This document shows, one piece after another, positions 1 to 6,564 of a stretch of 15,868 bases of DNA. Every line of letters begins with the position of its first letter. Position 1 is the first letter of the stretch. A program made the position numbers and the translations under genes. The notes under the pieces are model-generated. The model ran no database searches. It saw nothing but the letters and a program-made list of their open reading frames with translations, and had not been told where the DNA came from. The stretch is from JAWLGW01 sp964569055 (lineage in GTDB: Bacteria; Planctomycetota; J058). The DNA is taken from positions 1-15,868 of the forward strand of contig CAZMSZ010000155.1 in NCBI GenBank assembly GCA_964569055.1. The letters run 5' to 3'.

Positions 1-53
1 TCGAGCTGCCGGCGCTCGTCGAGCGCTGGCGCGCGACGCTCCCGCCGGGGTGA
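1..53 (+). CDS. C-terminal tail of an upstream protein (partial)
   Basis: An open frame enters from the left edge and ends at a TGA at 51-53. The 16 visible residues read ELPALVERWRATLPPG, an amphipathic helix followed by a proline-glycine end, as in many bacterial C-termini. The next gene on the opposite strand ends at 59, so the two genes converge with only 5 bp between stop codons. No domain can be named from so short a tail. In DNA this GC-rich the frame could be open by chance, so the call is tentative. Confidence 0.4.
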   Translation, partial: ELPALVERWRATLPPG

Positions 54-58
54 GCGGC

Positions 59-1315
59 TCAGCGCAACGCTCGCCCGAGCACGTGTCTCCGTGCCGCATT
101 GACCGCGGCTTCGGTGACCTCGCGCGGGTACAGCTCGAGGTGCGTGGCGAGCGCGCGGGCCGCGCGTGGGAAGTCCTGGTGCGCACGCAGCGCTCGAGCC
201 AGGCCCTCCAGCTCGCCCCGCTCCTCGGATGAGAGCTGCCAGCCCGATGCACGAAGCCCGTCCTCGACGGTGGCCGCGGCCCTCGACAGGTCGGCGCGCG
301 CGAGCATTCCGGCGAGCACCATAGAGAGCTCCTGCCGTGCCTCCCAGGCGACGCGCGCGTGCTCGGGGAGGGAGTCGAATGACTGGGCGATGCCGTCCGA
401 GTCGATCGCGCCAGGTTCGGACCGCGCGTGCGCAAAGCTCTCCTCGAGCATCCACAGCAAGGCCTCGGCTGCCAGGACCGTGTCTCTCCCGGCCAGCTCC
501 TCGAGCCAAGGGACGACTTCGACCGGGCAGCTTGGGGGCTGCGCGTCGATCGCGAGCGCGCGGCGCGCGGGGGCGTAACCGAGGAGGGCCGCGAAACAAA
601 GTCGCTCCTCGGTCAACTGACCCGTCACCACCCCATGCATCAGGAAGGCGGCCTCACGAGCGAGCTGCGGCGGCTGCGCCGCCTCCCGCAGCACATGACC
701 AAGGCCGAGCGCCCATGACGTCAGGCGCGCGAGCCAGGACCTTACTCGGGGTTCCGGGTCGGGCCAGACTTCGATCAGCGCCTCGGCCCAAAGCTCCGAA
801 CCGGGATCGTGCGGCGCGCACAGCGCGTCGGCGAGCTGTCCGATCTGGATCGCGGCACCCAGGTAAGCGGGGCTCGTGCGGTTCGCTTGCTGCATGAACG
901 CGTTGACGAAGCGTCCTCCATCGTACTCGGCCGCGAGCGCCTGCACGGCCGCGAGCCGCTCGGGCGTGGGATCCCTGCTCCAGTGAGCCAGGGCTCGACG
1001 CATGCCCTCGACGAGCTCGCCGAGGGCAGCCGGGGCGTCCAGCGCGATCTGCTCGAGGCGCGCTCCGACCACCACCGCGCGCCCCTCCGCGTCGAGCGCG
1101 GCTGCCCAGCGGGCGAGCGGCACGTGCTCCCCCGCCGGCGCCTCCGGCCCGAGCGCCTCGATCGCGGGCGCGTGGCCGAGCCAGGCGGCGAGCTCGAGCC
1201 GCTCGGGGGCGAGCGCGCCGGCGCGCAGGCGCGCGCGCAGGAGGCGCGCCTCGGCCTCGATCGTGCCGGTCTGTTGCCAGGCGCGCTCCAGCGCGCGCAG
1301 GTCCTCGTCACCCAT
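59..1315 (-). CDS. Hypothetical alpha-helical protein with two ERL-AA-LG-AP repeats
   Basis: A 418-residue protein of unknown function. It has no signal peptide or membrane segment and is probably cytoplasmic. It is rich in Ala, Leu, Arg and Glu and almost wholly helical. A motif occurs twice: residues 33-52 (GALAPERLELAAWLGHAPAI) and residues 232-251 (GQLTEERLCFAALLGYAPAR). Each copy follows a short helix with R/H-x-x/V before the glycine. Similar ERLELAA-LGH segments occur, as I recall, in uncharacterised helical repeat proteins of planctomycetes and myxobacteria; that is memory, not a search. The ATG at 1315 is preceded by GAGG four bases upstream and by a TAGCCT box eight bases upstream (see promoter entry). 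It is the last gene of the 5605-59 minus-strand block and is separated from the membrane gene upstream by 91 bp with its own promoter-like sequence. Confidence 0.85.
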   Translation of the reverse strand: MGDEDLRALERAWQQTGTIEAEARLLRARLRAGALAPERLELAAWLGHAPAIEALGPEAPAGEHVPLARWAAALDAEGRAVVVGARLEQIALDAPAALGELVEGMRRALAHWSRDPTPERLAAVQALAAEYDGGRFVNAFMQQANRTSPAYLGAAIQIGQLADALCAPHDPGSELWAEALIEVWPDPEPRVRSWLARLTSWALGLGHVLREAAQPPQLAREAAFLMHGVVTGQLTEERLCFAALLGYAPARRALAIDAQPPSCPVEVVPWLEELAGRDTVLAAEALLWMLEESFAHARSEPGAIDSDGIAQSFDSLPEHARVAWEARQELSMVLAGMLARADLSRAAATVEDGLRASGWQLSSEERGELEGLARALRAHQDFPRAARALATHLELYPREVTEAAVNAARRHVLGRALR

Positions 1316-1323
1316 AGCCTCGC

Positions 1324-1352
1324 AGGCTAGCTGGCCTCGCGCGGTCCGTCAG
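1324..1352 (-). promoter_or_regulatory. Candidate sigma70-type promoter, leaderless or near-leaderless, for the gene starting at 1315
   Basis: On the minus strand CTGACG (1352-1347) is followed after 17 bp by TAGCCT (1329-1324). The ATG comes 8 bp later, so transcription would begin at or one or two bases before the start codon. The same 8 bases hold a GAGG that could act as a weak ribosome-binding site, so a very short leader is also possible. Confidence 0.4.
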
Positions 1353-1406
1353 CGTAGCTCGGTCTCACCGTGCGCCCGCTCGTCGCTCCGGCCGCCGCGG
1401 GAGCGC

Positions 1407-2564
1407 TCAGTCCGCCCAGCGCCGCTCCCAGCGGGCGACCAGCCAGCCGTCGAGGCGGCGCGCCGCCTCGAGGCCGAGCGCGAGCACCCAGGGGCAGGCC
1501 AGGGCGGCCCACGCCGTCCAGAGCCGAAGCGCGCCGTTCATCCGGAGGATCTGCTCCACGGCGGCAGCCGTCACGCACGAGCCCACCGTGACGAGCGCGG
1601 CCGTGAGCGGCACGGTGCTCTCCAGCACGATCAGCCGGAGGCGCGCCGCGCCGAGCAGCAGGAAGGGGGCGAGGAACGCGACGAACCAGCCGATCGTTCG
1701 CGGGAAGCGCTCCAACGCCCTCTCGCCGAGATCCAGCATGTGGACCCAGGCGTTCGCGTAGTCGCCCGAGCCTTGCACCATCTCGCTGATCCACAGGACC
1801 GCCGCCGCGATCGCCAGCGGTCCAGCCAGGCCCCACCCGGCCAGCAGCGCCAGTCGTCGTCGAGCGCCCTTCGCGAGCGCTGCCCGGCCCTGGGCGAAGG
1901 TCGCGAGCCCGATCGCCACCGCGCCGCTCAGCGAGAGGAGCACGCCCGCCCACACCGCCAAACGCCAGGAGAGGACTCCGGAGAAGATCGCGATCGGTGC
2001 CAGGCATGCCGCCAACGCCAGCCCCACCGGCACACCGGCCAGGAGGGCGTCGAGCAGCGCGCGGCGCACGAGCTGATGCGGCGCGAGCGCGCCGAGAGGC
2101 AGCGGGTCGACCGCGCCCGGCGGCGACGGCTGCTCGGGTCCGGAACACCGACGCGCGATCAGGGCGGCCAACGCCACGGCGGCGAGCGCCTCGACGCCCA
2201 GCGCCGGCCGCGGTCCCCACAGATCGCCGAGCGCGGGAGAAGCGCCCACCAGCCCGGCGGCCACGCCGGCCGCCACGCTCGCCACCACCCGCGCCCGCCC
2301 GGGCGCGAGCCCGCGCGCGAGGCTCAGGCCCACGAGCAGCCCGCAGCTCAGGCCCACGGGCAACCTGAGGCTGTGTGGGAACGGCTGCACGACGTCGAAG
2401 GTCGCGAAGTAGGACGCCACCCCCACGAAGCACGCGAGCGCGGCAGCCAAGGCGAGCGACGTGAGCGCGCGCACGAGGGGCCGGTCGACTAGGGCCAACG
2501 CGATCTCGTCCGCCGGCGTCGCGGCCGGGGTCGGTGCGGGCTCGTTCGTCGGTGGGCTGCTCAC
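1407..2564 (-). CDS. Polytopic membrane protein, paralogue of the adjacent upstream gene
   Basis: A 385-residue integral membrane protein of unknown function. It has a Pro/Thr/Ala-rich N-terminal tail (about residues 1-25) and about ten hydrophobic segments, near 33-54, 68-86, 92-112, 121-137, 169-195, 201-224, 238-260, 290-308, 317-337 and 347-366. The C-terminus is basic and aromatic (GWLVARWERRWAD). It is homologous throughout to the protein encoded at 2607-3731. Shared blocks include GASPALG-x-x-WGPRPA, APH-[QE]-LVRR, GPLAIA-x-x-VLW, AFLAPFLLLGAAR and the C-terminal block. The start is GTG at 2564; GGAG lies close upstream and a TACGCT box ends 8 bp before it. No transporter or enzyme family motif was recognised. 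The conserved charged or aromatic cytoplasmic ends could mediate partner binding, but that is a guess. Confidence 0.88.
   Translation of the reverse strand: MSSPPTNEPAPTPAATPADEIALALVDRPLVRALTSLALAAALACFVGVASYFATFDVVQPFPHSLRLPVGLSCGLLVGLSLARGLAPGRARVVASVAAGVAAGLVGASPALGDLWGPRPALGVEALAAVALAALIARRCSGPEQPSPPGAVDPLPLGALAPHQLVRRALLDALLAGVPVGLALAACLAPIAIFSGVLSWRLAVWAGVLLSLSGAVAIGLATFAQGRAALAKGARRRLALLAGWGLAGPLAIAAAVLWISEMVQGSGDYANAWVHMLDLGERALERFPRTIGWFVAFLAPFLLLGAARLRLIVLESTVPLTAALVTVGSCVTAAAVEQILRMNGALRLWTAWAALACPWVLALGLEAARRLDGWLVARWERRWAD
1411..1448. repeat. 38-bp perfect direct repeat, copy 1 (3' end of membrane paralogue)
   Basis: Identical to 2611-2648, exactly 1200 bp away. It covers the final codons of the 1407-2564 gene, encoding the WLVARWERRWA ending. 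The surrounding coding sequence is clearly diverged. It could mark recent gene conversion, or strong constraint on this C-terminus as well as shared codon preference. Confidence 0.9.
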
Positions 2565-2572
2565 GTCTCCGC

Positions 2573-2578
2573 AGCGTA
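2573..2578 (-). promoter_or_regulatory. Candidate -10 box (TACGCT) 8 bp before the start at 2564
   Basis: TACGCT on the minus strand keeps the T-A----T positions of a -10 element and lies 8 bp before the GTG start. The matching -35 position is weak (GGGACG at 17-bp spacing). It would give a transcript starting at or next to the start codon. Confidence 0.3.
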
Positions 2579-2606
2579 ACCAACCGTCGGTGGCGCGTCC
2601 CGGCGC

Positions 2607-3731
2607 TCACTCCGCCCAGCGCCGCTCCCAGCGGGCGACCAGCCAGCCCTCCAGCCGGCGCGCCGCCTCGAGGCCGAGCAGCAGCGCCCACGGCGCGAGC
2701 AGCGCGCTCTGCGAGAACCACAGCCGGACGCGCGGGCTCAACGTCCCGCGCTGCTCGACCACCGACGCCGTCACGAGCAGCCCGAGCGTGGTCACCGCCG
2801 CCCGCGCGGGGAGCGAGGCGCGCACCGCGAGGACGCGCCCCCGCGCCGCTCCCAGGAGCAGGAACGGCGCCAGGAACGCGCACGTCAAGCCGATCGTGCG
2901 GTCGTAGTCCTCCCAGGCGTCCTCCAGCAGCTCGAGCAGCTCGCCCCAGGCGTGCGCCCAGCCCGCCGTCCCGCCCGAGCCCCACACCAGCTCGATGGTC
3001 CACAGGACGGTGACCGCGATCGCGAGCGGGCCGCCGAGCCCGACCGCGGCCAGGAGCCCGAGCCGCGTCCGCGGGCGTCGCCCGCGCGCCGCCACGCCCT
3101 CGGCCAGCGTGAACACCGCGGCCCACACCGCCCCGCCCACGGTCAGGAACACCGCCGCGCTGACCACCTCGCGCTCGCTCAGCGACCTCGTGAGCGCTCC
3201 GGCCGCGTACACGACCAGCCCCGCGGGCGCGCCCGCCAGGAGCGCACCGAGCAGGAGTCGCCGGACCAGCTCATGCGGGGCCGGAGCGGGCGGAGGCTCT
3301 CCTTCCTCGGCGCCCTGCGCGATCAAACCCAGGACGGCCAGCGCGACCAGCGCCTCGACCAGGACGGCCGGCCGGGGACCCCAGATCCGCCCGAGGGCGG
3401 GCGACGCCGCGACCAGCCCTGCGGCCGCGGCGCCAGCGACACAGGTGACCCAGCGCGCCGCGCCGGCCGCGAGCCCGCGCGCGAGCGCCAGCCCGAACAG
3501 CGCCGCCGCGCTGCCGCCGAGGGCGAGGGCGAGAGCGACGGAGGGGGGAACGCGCGTGGGGTGCCGGAACGTCAGATCAGCCGTCGTACCCAAGACGATC
3601 CAGGCCGAGAGCATGACCGTCGCGGCGGGGAGCGACACATACAGCGCGGCCCGATGCGCGAGGAGCGCTGTCCCGGGAGAGCCCGCGTCGCCGGGGAGCT
3701 CGTCCCGGCCATGCTCTTCCTCGGACCCCAT
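2607..3731 (-). CDS. Polytopic membrane protein, tandem paralogue
   Basis: A 374-residue membrane protein, homologous to its downstream neighbour (1407-2564) with the same topology: an acidic N-terminal tail (MGSEEEHGRDE) and about ten hydrophobic segments, starting near 30-49, 63-85 and 92-112. A cytoplasmic APHELVRR segment lies near 151-158 and the C-terminus is GWLVARWERRWAE. Divergence is highest in the N-terminal tail and in the segment after the fourth helix. Conservation is strongest at GPLAIA, AFLAPFLLLGAAR and the C-terminus. The ATG at 3731 has no Shine-Dalgarno (the seven bases before it are GGCCGGC) but is preceded by TAGGCT, suggesting a leaderless message. The 42-bp gap between the two paralogues also holds a promoter-like box, so they may not be strictly one operon. 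Function is unknown. Confidence 0.88.
   Translation of the reverse strand: MGSEEEHGRDELPGDAGSPGTALLAHRAALYVSLPAATVMLSAWIVLGTTADLTFRHPTRVPPSVALALALGGSAAALFGLALARGLAAGAARWVTCVAGAAAAGLVAASPALGRIWGPRPAVLVEALVALAVLGLIAQGAEEGEPPPAPAPHELVRRLLLGALLAGAPAGLVVYAAGALTRSLSEREVVSAAVFLTVGGAVWAAVFTLAEGVAARGRRPRTRLGLLAAVGLGGPLAIAVTVLWTIELVWGSGGTAGWAHAWGELLELLEDAWEDYDRTIGLTCAFLAPFLLLGAARGRVLAVRASLPARAAVTTLGLLVTASVVEQRGTLSPRVRLWFSQSALLAPWALLLGLEAARRLEGWLVARWERRWAE
2611..2648. repeat. 38-bp perfect direct repeat, copy 2 (3' end of tandem paralogue)
   Basis: Same 38 bases as 1411-1448, in the 3' end of the 2607-3731 gene. Weaker similarity continues for about 30 bp further into both genes (a GGCGCGCCGCCTCGAGGCCGAGC stretch is shared apart from its edges). 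Confidence 0.9.
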
Positions 3732-3738
3732 GCCGGCC

Positions 3739-3744
3739 AGCCTA
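3739..3744 (-). promoter_or_regulatory. Candidate -10 box (TAGGCT) 7 bp before the start at 3731
   Basis: TAGGCT on the minus strand ends 7 bp before the ATG, and the intervening bases (GGCCGGC) contain no ribosome-binding site. A TTGACC lies further upstream, but at 22 bp the spacing is too long for a normal -35, so only the -10 is proposed. Confidence 0.4.
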
Positions 3745-3768
3745 CCGGAGAGGCGCGCCGACTGCAGG

Positions 3769-4038
3769 TCAATCCACCTCGGGCGGCGGCGGCTGCACCG
3801 GCGAGGGCTCGGGCTCGGGGTCGCCGGGCTTCACCTCCGGCCGCTCGGGCGGCGCGCCGGGGACCGGCTGGCGGGGCTCGCCCGGGAGGGGCTGCTCGGG
3901 CGGCTCGCCCGGGAGCGGCTCGGGGCGCGGCTCGCCGGGGATCCGCTCGGGCTGGGGGGCACCAGGCACACGCTCGGGCTTGGGGGCGCCGGGGACGGGC
4001 TCGGGCTTCGGCGCGCCGGGGACGGGCGTCTCGCTCAT
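3769..4038 (-). CDS. Small proline-rich repeat protein
   Basis: An 89-residue protein that is about one-third proline and has no cysteine or aromatic residue. It is built of a nine-residue unit with the core P-G-[AE]-P and the consensus PVPGAPKPE. Cores start at residues 7, 16, 25, 34, 43 and 52, then drift to 60 and 71. The tail is QPPPPEVD. There is no signal peptide or membrane segment, so it is likely an intrinsically disordered or polyproline-II-like cytoplasmic protein. A TAGGGT box ends 7 bp before its ATG, matching its neighbours and supporting a real gene. The gap to the membrane gene downstream is 37 bp. Repetitive GC-rich DNA can open frames by chance, and the function is unknown. 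Confidence 0.55.
   Translation of the reverse strand: MSETPVPGAPKPEPVPGAPKPERVPGAPQPERIPGEPRPEPLPGEPPEQPLPGEPRQPVPGAPPERPEVKPGDPEPEPSPVQPPPPEVD
3841..4026 (-). repeat. 27-bp degenerate tandem repeats encoding PGAP/PGEP units
   Basis: About seven imperfect copies of a 27-bp unit lie head to tail inside the proline-rich gene. The first units are closest to each other and the later ones have diverged, consistent with expansion by slippage from the 5' end of the gene. Confidence 0.75.
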
Positions 4039-4045
4039 ACCCCCG

Positions 4046-4051
4046 ACCCTA
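4046..4051 (-). promoter_or_regulatory. Candidate -10 box (TAGGGT) 7 bp before the start at 4038
   Basis: TAGGGT on the minus strand ends 7 bp before the ATG (spacer CGGGGGT). No convincing -35 is seen. The arrangement matches the boxes before the starts at 1315, 2564, 3731 and 5912. Confidence 0.3.
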
Positions 4052-4081
4052 CCGCGCCGCTGCAGCGCGGCCCGCGCGAGG

Positions 4082-5605
4082 TCACCGCAGCGTGAGCACG
4101 TACTGCTTCCAGGCCGCCTCGATCTCGTCCATGGGCTTGTCGAACAGCTCCTCGAACAGCGCCACCGGGTCGTCGGCGCCCAGCTTGGTGCGCTCCCAGT
4201 ACTCCACGAACCGCTTCTTGCCGCCCTTGGCCCCGTAGAGGAGGAAGTGGATCAGGCTCCAGGCGTGCGCGTAGTGCAGCGCCCCGAACTGGGCCTGCTC
4301 CATGCGGATCAGGTCGCGCAGCCGCACGTACTGGCCGCTCTGGATCGCGCGCCGCACGTGCTGGAGGCGCGCGCTCGGGATCACCGGGACCTTCAGCCCG
4401 CGCCCCGCGACCTCGCTCGCCTCGAAGAACACCGCCAGGCCCTCGATCAGCCAGATCTTCGCCTTCCACATGTTGCGGCCCATGACCAGGCCCTGGAACT
4501 GGTGGGTCCCCTCGTGGAACAGCACCGACTGCGGGGTGAGGTTGCCGAGGTTGCCGTGGAACCCCACGATCTTGCTGCCGTCGTAGAACCCGCCGGTCCC
4601 CGGCCCGTGGCCGGTCCGCTGCATGAACTCCTGCTGGTCGCCGTAGAGGTGGACCGGGAACGGCCGGGTGATCTCCTGCTCGAACTTGAAGATCTCGATG
4701 AACTCCTCGCACATGAGGTCCATGACCCGCGCGAGCTGGCGGACCTCGGGCTCGGGGCCGTTGGAGAAGAAGTCGTAGTACTTCGAGGAGACCGCGACCT
4801 TCCAGCCGCCCGCCTCCTTGCCCGCCTCGAGCTGCGCCTCCCGCTCCTCCTCCGAGAGCGGCGGGAGCCCGACCTGCCCGCCGAGCGGCACCGCGCCGCC
4901 CGCCCACGGGTTGGGCTGCGGTCGGCGCGCCCGCGCGCCCGCGCGCTCGCGCGAGCCGCCCGCCTCGGGGTCCGGTCGCCGCGCCAGCTCGCCGCCGTCC
5001 GGCTCGCGCGAGCGGCCGCCGCGGTCGGACGAGCCGCTCCCGTCGCCGCGCGCGCGCGCGGCCTCCTCCTCGGTCACCCAGCGGCCGTCGACCTCGACCA
5101 GCCCCGCCTCGAGCTTCTCGGCCTCGGCGCGCGTGACCCACCGGTCGCGCCAGCGCACGTAGCCCTGCGAGGCGTAGTACTCCGCCTCGGTGACCCACTT
5201 GCCGTTGAGCTTGCGGTAGCCCAGCTCCCAGCGCGCGTCGTCGTGGTCGGGGTCGATCCGCAGGACCGCGTGGAAGCAGTCGATCGCCTGGGGGTAGAGC
5301 TCCTGGTCGTTGGCCCACACCCCGAGCTGGTACCAGCCCTCGGCGTCGTGCTCCGAGAGCTTGGCGGAGCGCGCCTCGAGCTCGCGGAACACGTCGCCCT
5401 CGCGCTCGATCCGGGCGATCTCGCTCCGCGGCACGTAGAACTTGCCGCCGGGGGTCTCGATCGTGACCCCGCGCGTGGTCTCGCCCACGATCTTGCCGCG
5501 GAGCCTGCCTCCGTCGGTCTTGTAGATCACGTCCTTCGCCAGGAGCGCGACGGGGATCAGCGTGAGCAGGAGCGCGAGGGCCCAGGGGCTGCGAGCGCGG
5601 CGCAC
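4082..5605 (-). CDS. Secreted HEXXH metallopeptidase-like protein (DUF1570-type)
   Basis: A 507-residue protein. Residues 1-23 are a signal peptide (basic start, then ALALLLTLIPVALLA), so it is exported. Residues 25-68 resemble a small beta domain that reads a modified substrate (GGRLRGKIVGETTRGVTIET). Residues 91-120 are TPR-like. Three short repeats, GKWVTEAE, DRWVTRAE and GRWVTEEE (about 136-182), precede a charged, low-complexity linker (185-230). The C-terminal domain carries FHEGTHQ with HEXXH at 364-368 and WLIEGLAVFFE with E388, the spacing of a gluzincin third ligand, so a zinc peptidase fold is likely. DUF1570 proteins of planctomycetes share this layout. The start is GTG at 5605, chosen because AAGGAGG lies five bases upstream. 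A separate promoter-like TTGACG/TAGGAT pair lies further up. Peptidase activity is inferred, not shown. Confidence 0.85.
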   Translation of the reverse strand: MRRARSPWALALLLTLIPVALLAKDVIYKTDGGRLRGKIVGETTRGVTIETPGGKFYVPRSEIARIEREGDVFRELEARSAKLSEHDAEGWYQLGVWANDQELYPQAIDCFHAVLRIDPDHDDARWELGYRKLNGKWVTEAEYYASQGYVRWRDRWVTRAEAEKLEAGLVEVDGRWVTEEEAARARGDGSGSSDRGGRSREPDGGELARRPDPEAGGSRERAGARARRPQPNPWAGGAVPLGGQVGLPPLSEEEREAQLEAGKEAGGWKVAVSSKYYDFFSNGPEPEVRQLARVMDLMCEEFIEIFKFEQEITRPFPVHLYGDQQEFMQRTGHGPGTGGFYDGSKIVGFHGNLGNLTPQSVLFHEGTHQFQGLVMGRNMWKAKIWLIEGLAVFFEASEVAGRGLKVPVIPSARLQHVRRAIQSGQYVRLRDLIRMEQAQFGALHYAHAWSLIHFLLYGAKGGKKRFVEYWERTKLGADDPVALFEELFDKPMDEIEAAWKQYVLTLR

Positions 5606-5643
5606 GGGAGCCTCCTTCGCCGGTGCGGCGAGAGCGGAGCGCG

Positions 5644-5676
5644 ATCCTAGCGAAGCCGCGCCGGCGCGTCCGTCAA
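5644..5676 (-). promoter_or_regulatory. Weak promoter candidate for the secreted peptidase-like gene
   Basis: TTGACG (5676-5671) and TAGGAT (5649-5644) are both good hexamers on the minus strand but are 21 bp apart, longer than the usual 16-18. Either TAGGAT acts with another -35 or the pair is fortuitous. It would give a leader of about 30 bases containing the AAGGAGG. Confidence 0.3.
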
Positions 5677-5699
5677 GGCTATGTATCCGTACGTGAAGC

Positions 5700-5720
5700 G
5701 GCCCCGCGCCAGGCGGGGCC
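5700..5720 (-). terminator. GC-rich hairpin just downstream of tRNA-Val
   Basis: The perfect 8-bp inverted repeat GGCCCCGC / GCGGGGCC has a 5-base loop and lies 11 bp beyond the 3' end of the tRNA. No U-tract follows on the minus strand, so it may be a terminator of the U-less type or a processing-related structure. Confidence 0.45.
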
Positions 5721-5731
5721 GATCAGCGGGT

Positions 5732-5804
5732 TGGGCGATACAGGACTCGAACCTGTGACCTCATGGGTGTGATCCATGCGCTCTACCAACTGAGCTAATC
5801 GCCC
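5732..5804 (-). tRNA. tRNA-Val (anticodon CAC)
   Basis: The minus strand folds as a complete 73-nt tRNA. The 7-bp acceptor stem is GGGCGAT/ATCGCCC. The D arm is of the TAGCTCAGTTGGTAGAGC type. The anticodon stem CATGG/CCATG encloses the loop ATCACAC, giving anticodon CAC. The T arm is CAGG-TTCGAGTC-CTG-like and the discriminator is A. It reads GUG valine codons, which are common in the genes here. CCA is not encoded and must be added by the CCA-adding enzyme. A promoter with TACAAT lies just upstream and a hairpin just downstream, so it appears to be a single-gene transcription unit, divergent from ruvA. Confidence 0.97.
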
Positions 5805-5817
5805 TGGATCGGGCCGG

Positions 5818-5845
5818 ATTGTAACCGCTCCCCGGCCGCCGCCAA
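5818..5845 (-). promoter_or_regulatory. Promoter of tRNA-Val
   Basis: TTGGCG (5845-5840) and TACAAT (5823-5818) are separated by 16 bp on the minus strand. The -10 matches five of six consensus positions. Transcription would start about 6-7 bases before the mature tRNA 5' end at 5804. Confidence 0.6.
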
Positions 5846-5898
5846 GAGCCTCCGCGAAGTCCCCCGAGGCCGTGCCCGGGCCCGTCGGCGGCGGGCGC

Positions 5899-5904
5899 TA
5901 TGCT
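5899..5904 (+). promoter_or_regulatory. ruvA: Candidate -10 box (TATGCT) giving a leaderless ruvA message
   Basis: TATGCT ends 7 bp before the GTG at 5912, and the spacer (CCCGCCC) holds no ribosome-binding site. The alternative ATG start at 5900 falls inside this box. No clear -35 is present. Confidence 0.4.
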
Positions 5905-5911
5905 CCCGCCC

Positions 5912-6544
5912 GTGATCGAACGCGTGAGCGGGACGCTGCTCGAGGTGTCGCCCGGGGCCGTGGTGATCGAGCTCCTGGGGGGGCTCGGGGTGCACGTGGC
6001 CGTGACCGGCCGCACGGCGCAGAGCTGCGGGCGGGTGGGCGAGCGGGTCACGCTGCTGACGGCCTTCCTGTTCACCGGGGCGCAGGACCCGCAGCCGCGC
6101 CTGTTCGGGTTCGAGAGCCGCGAGGGGCGCGAGCTGTTCCACCTGCTGCGCGGCGTGTCGGGGATCGGCCCCAACACCGCCCTGCGGGTGCTCGAGTGCC
6201 AGCCCACCCCGGCCGACGTCGCCGCCGCGATCGCGCGCGGCGAGGTGGCCGCGCTCAAGGCGAAGGGCGTCGGGCCCAAGACCGCCAAGCGGATCGTGAC
6301 CGAGCTCAAGGACAAGGTGGGCGCGGTGCTGTCGTGCCTCCCGGTCGCGACGGCCGCGCCCGCGCCGATCGGCCGCAAGGCGCCGCTCGGCACGGGCGAC
6401 CGCGAGCTCGAGGACGCGTTCCTCGCGCTCAAGACGCTCGAGTTCGACCCGCAGCGCGCCCGCCAGCTCCTGCTCGAGGTGCGGCGCGAGCTGGTCGAGG
6501 CCGACGCGGAGGAGCTCCTGCGCGCGGTGCTGCTCCGCTCCTGA
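5912..6544 (+). CDS. ruvA: Holliday junction branch migration protein RuvA
   Basis: RuvA binds the four-way junction as a tetramer and loads the RuvB motor for branch migration during recombinational repair. From the GTG at 5912 the protein is about 210 residues, normal for the family. It starts with the family's M-I-x-R-x-x-G pattern (IERVSGTL). Domain I is an OB fold (about 1-64). Domain II has two helix-hairpin-helix motifs: GVSGIGPNTAL (about 81-91) and GVGPKTAKRIV (about 118-128). A flexible Ala/Pro linker (about 142-158) is followed by the RuvB-binding domain III (ELEDAFLALKTLEF onward). An ATG four codons earlier (5900) is possible but adds MLPP, which does not fit homologues, and it overlaps a TATGCT box. 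ruvB and ruvC are not next to it. A strong hairpin follows the stop. Confidence 0.96.
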   Translation: MIERVSGTLLEVSPGAVVIELLGGLGVHVAVTGRTAQSCGRVGERVTLLTAFLFTGAQDPQPRLFGFESREGRELFHLLRGVSGIGPNTALRVLECQPTPADVAAAIARGEVAALKAKGVGPKTAKRIVTELKDKVGAVLSCLPVATAAPAPIGRKAPLGTGDRELEDAFLALKTLEFDPQRARQLLLEVRRELVEADAEELLRAVLLRS

Positions 6545-6564
6545 GCGCGCGCCGCCGAAACGAC

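Noticed and set aside
1002..2492. Long plus-strand open frame opposite the membrane and helical genes
   Set aside because: It is rich in Arg, Pro, Ser and Gly with no domain, and is the antisense of genes with clear hydrophobic pattern and paralogue conservation.
1327..3126. 599-residue minus-strand frame across both membrane genes
   Set aside because: It is a low-complexity Arg/Gly/Ala sequence in an alternative frame of two well-supported paralogues.
5900..5911. ATG at 5900 as the ruvA start
   Set aside because: It would add MLPP, unlike the usual M-I-x-x-x-x-G beginning, and it lies within a TATGCT box; the GTG at 5912 fits the family better.
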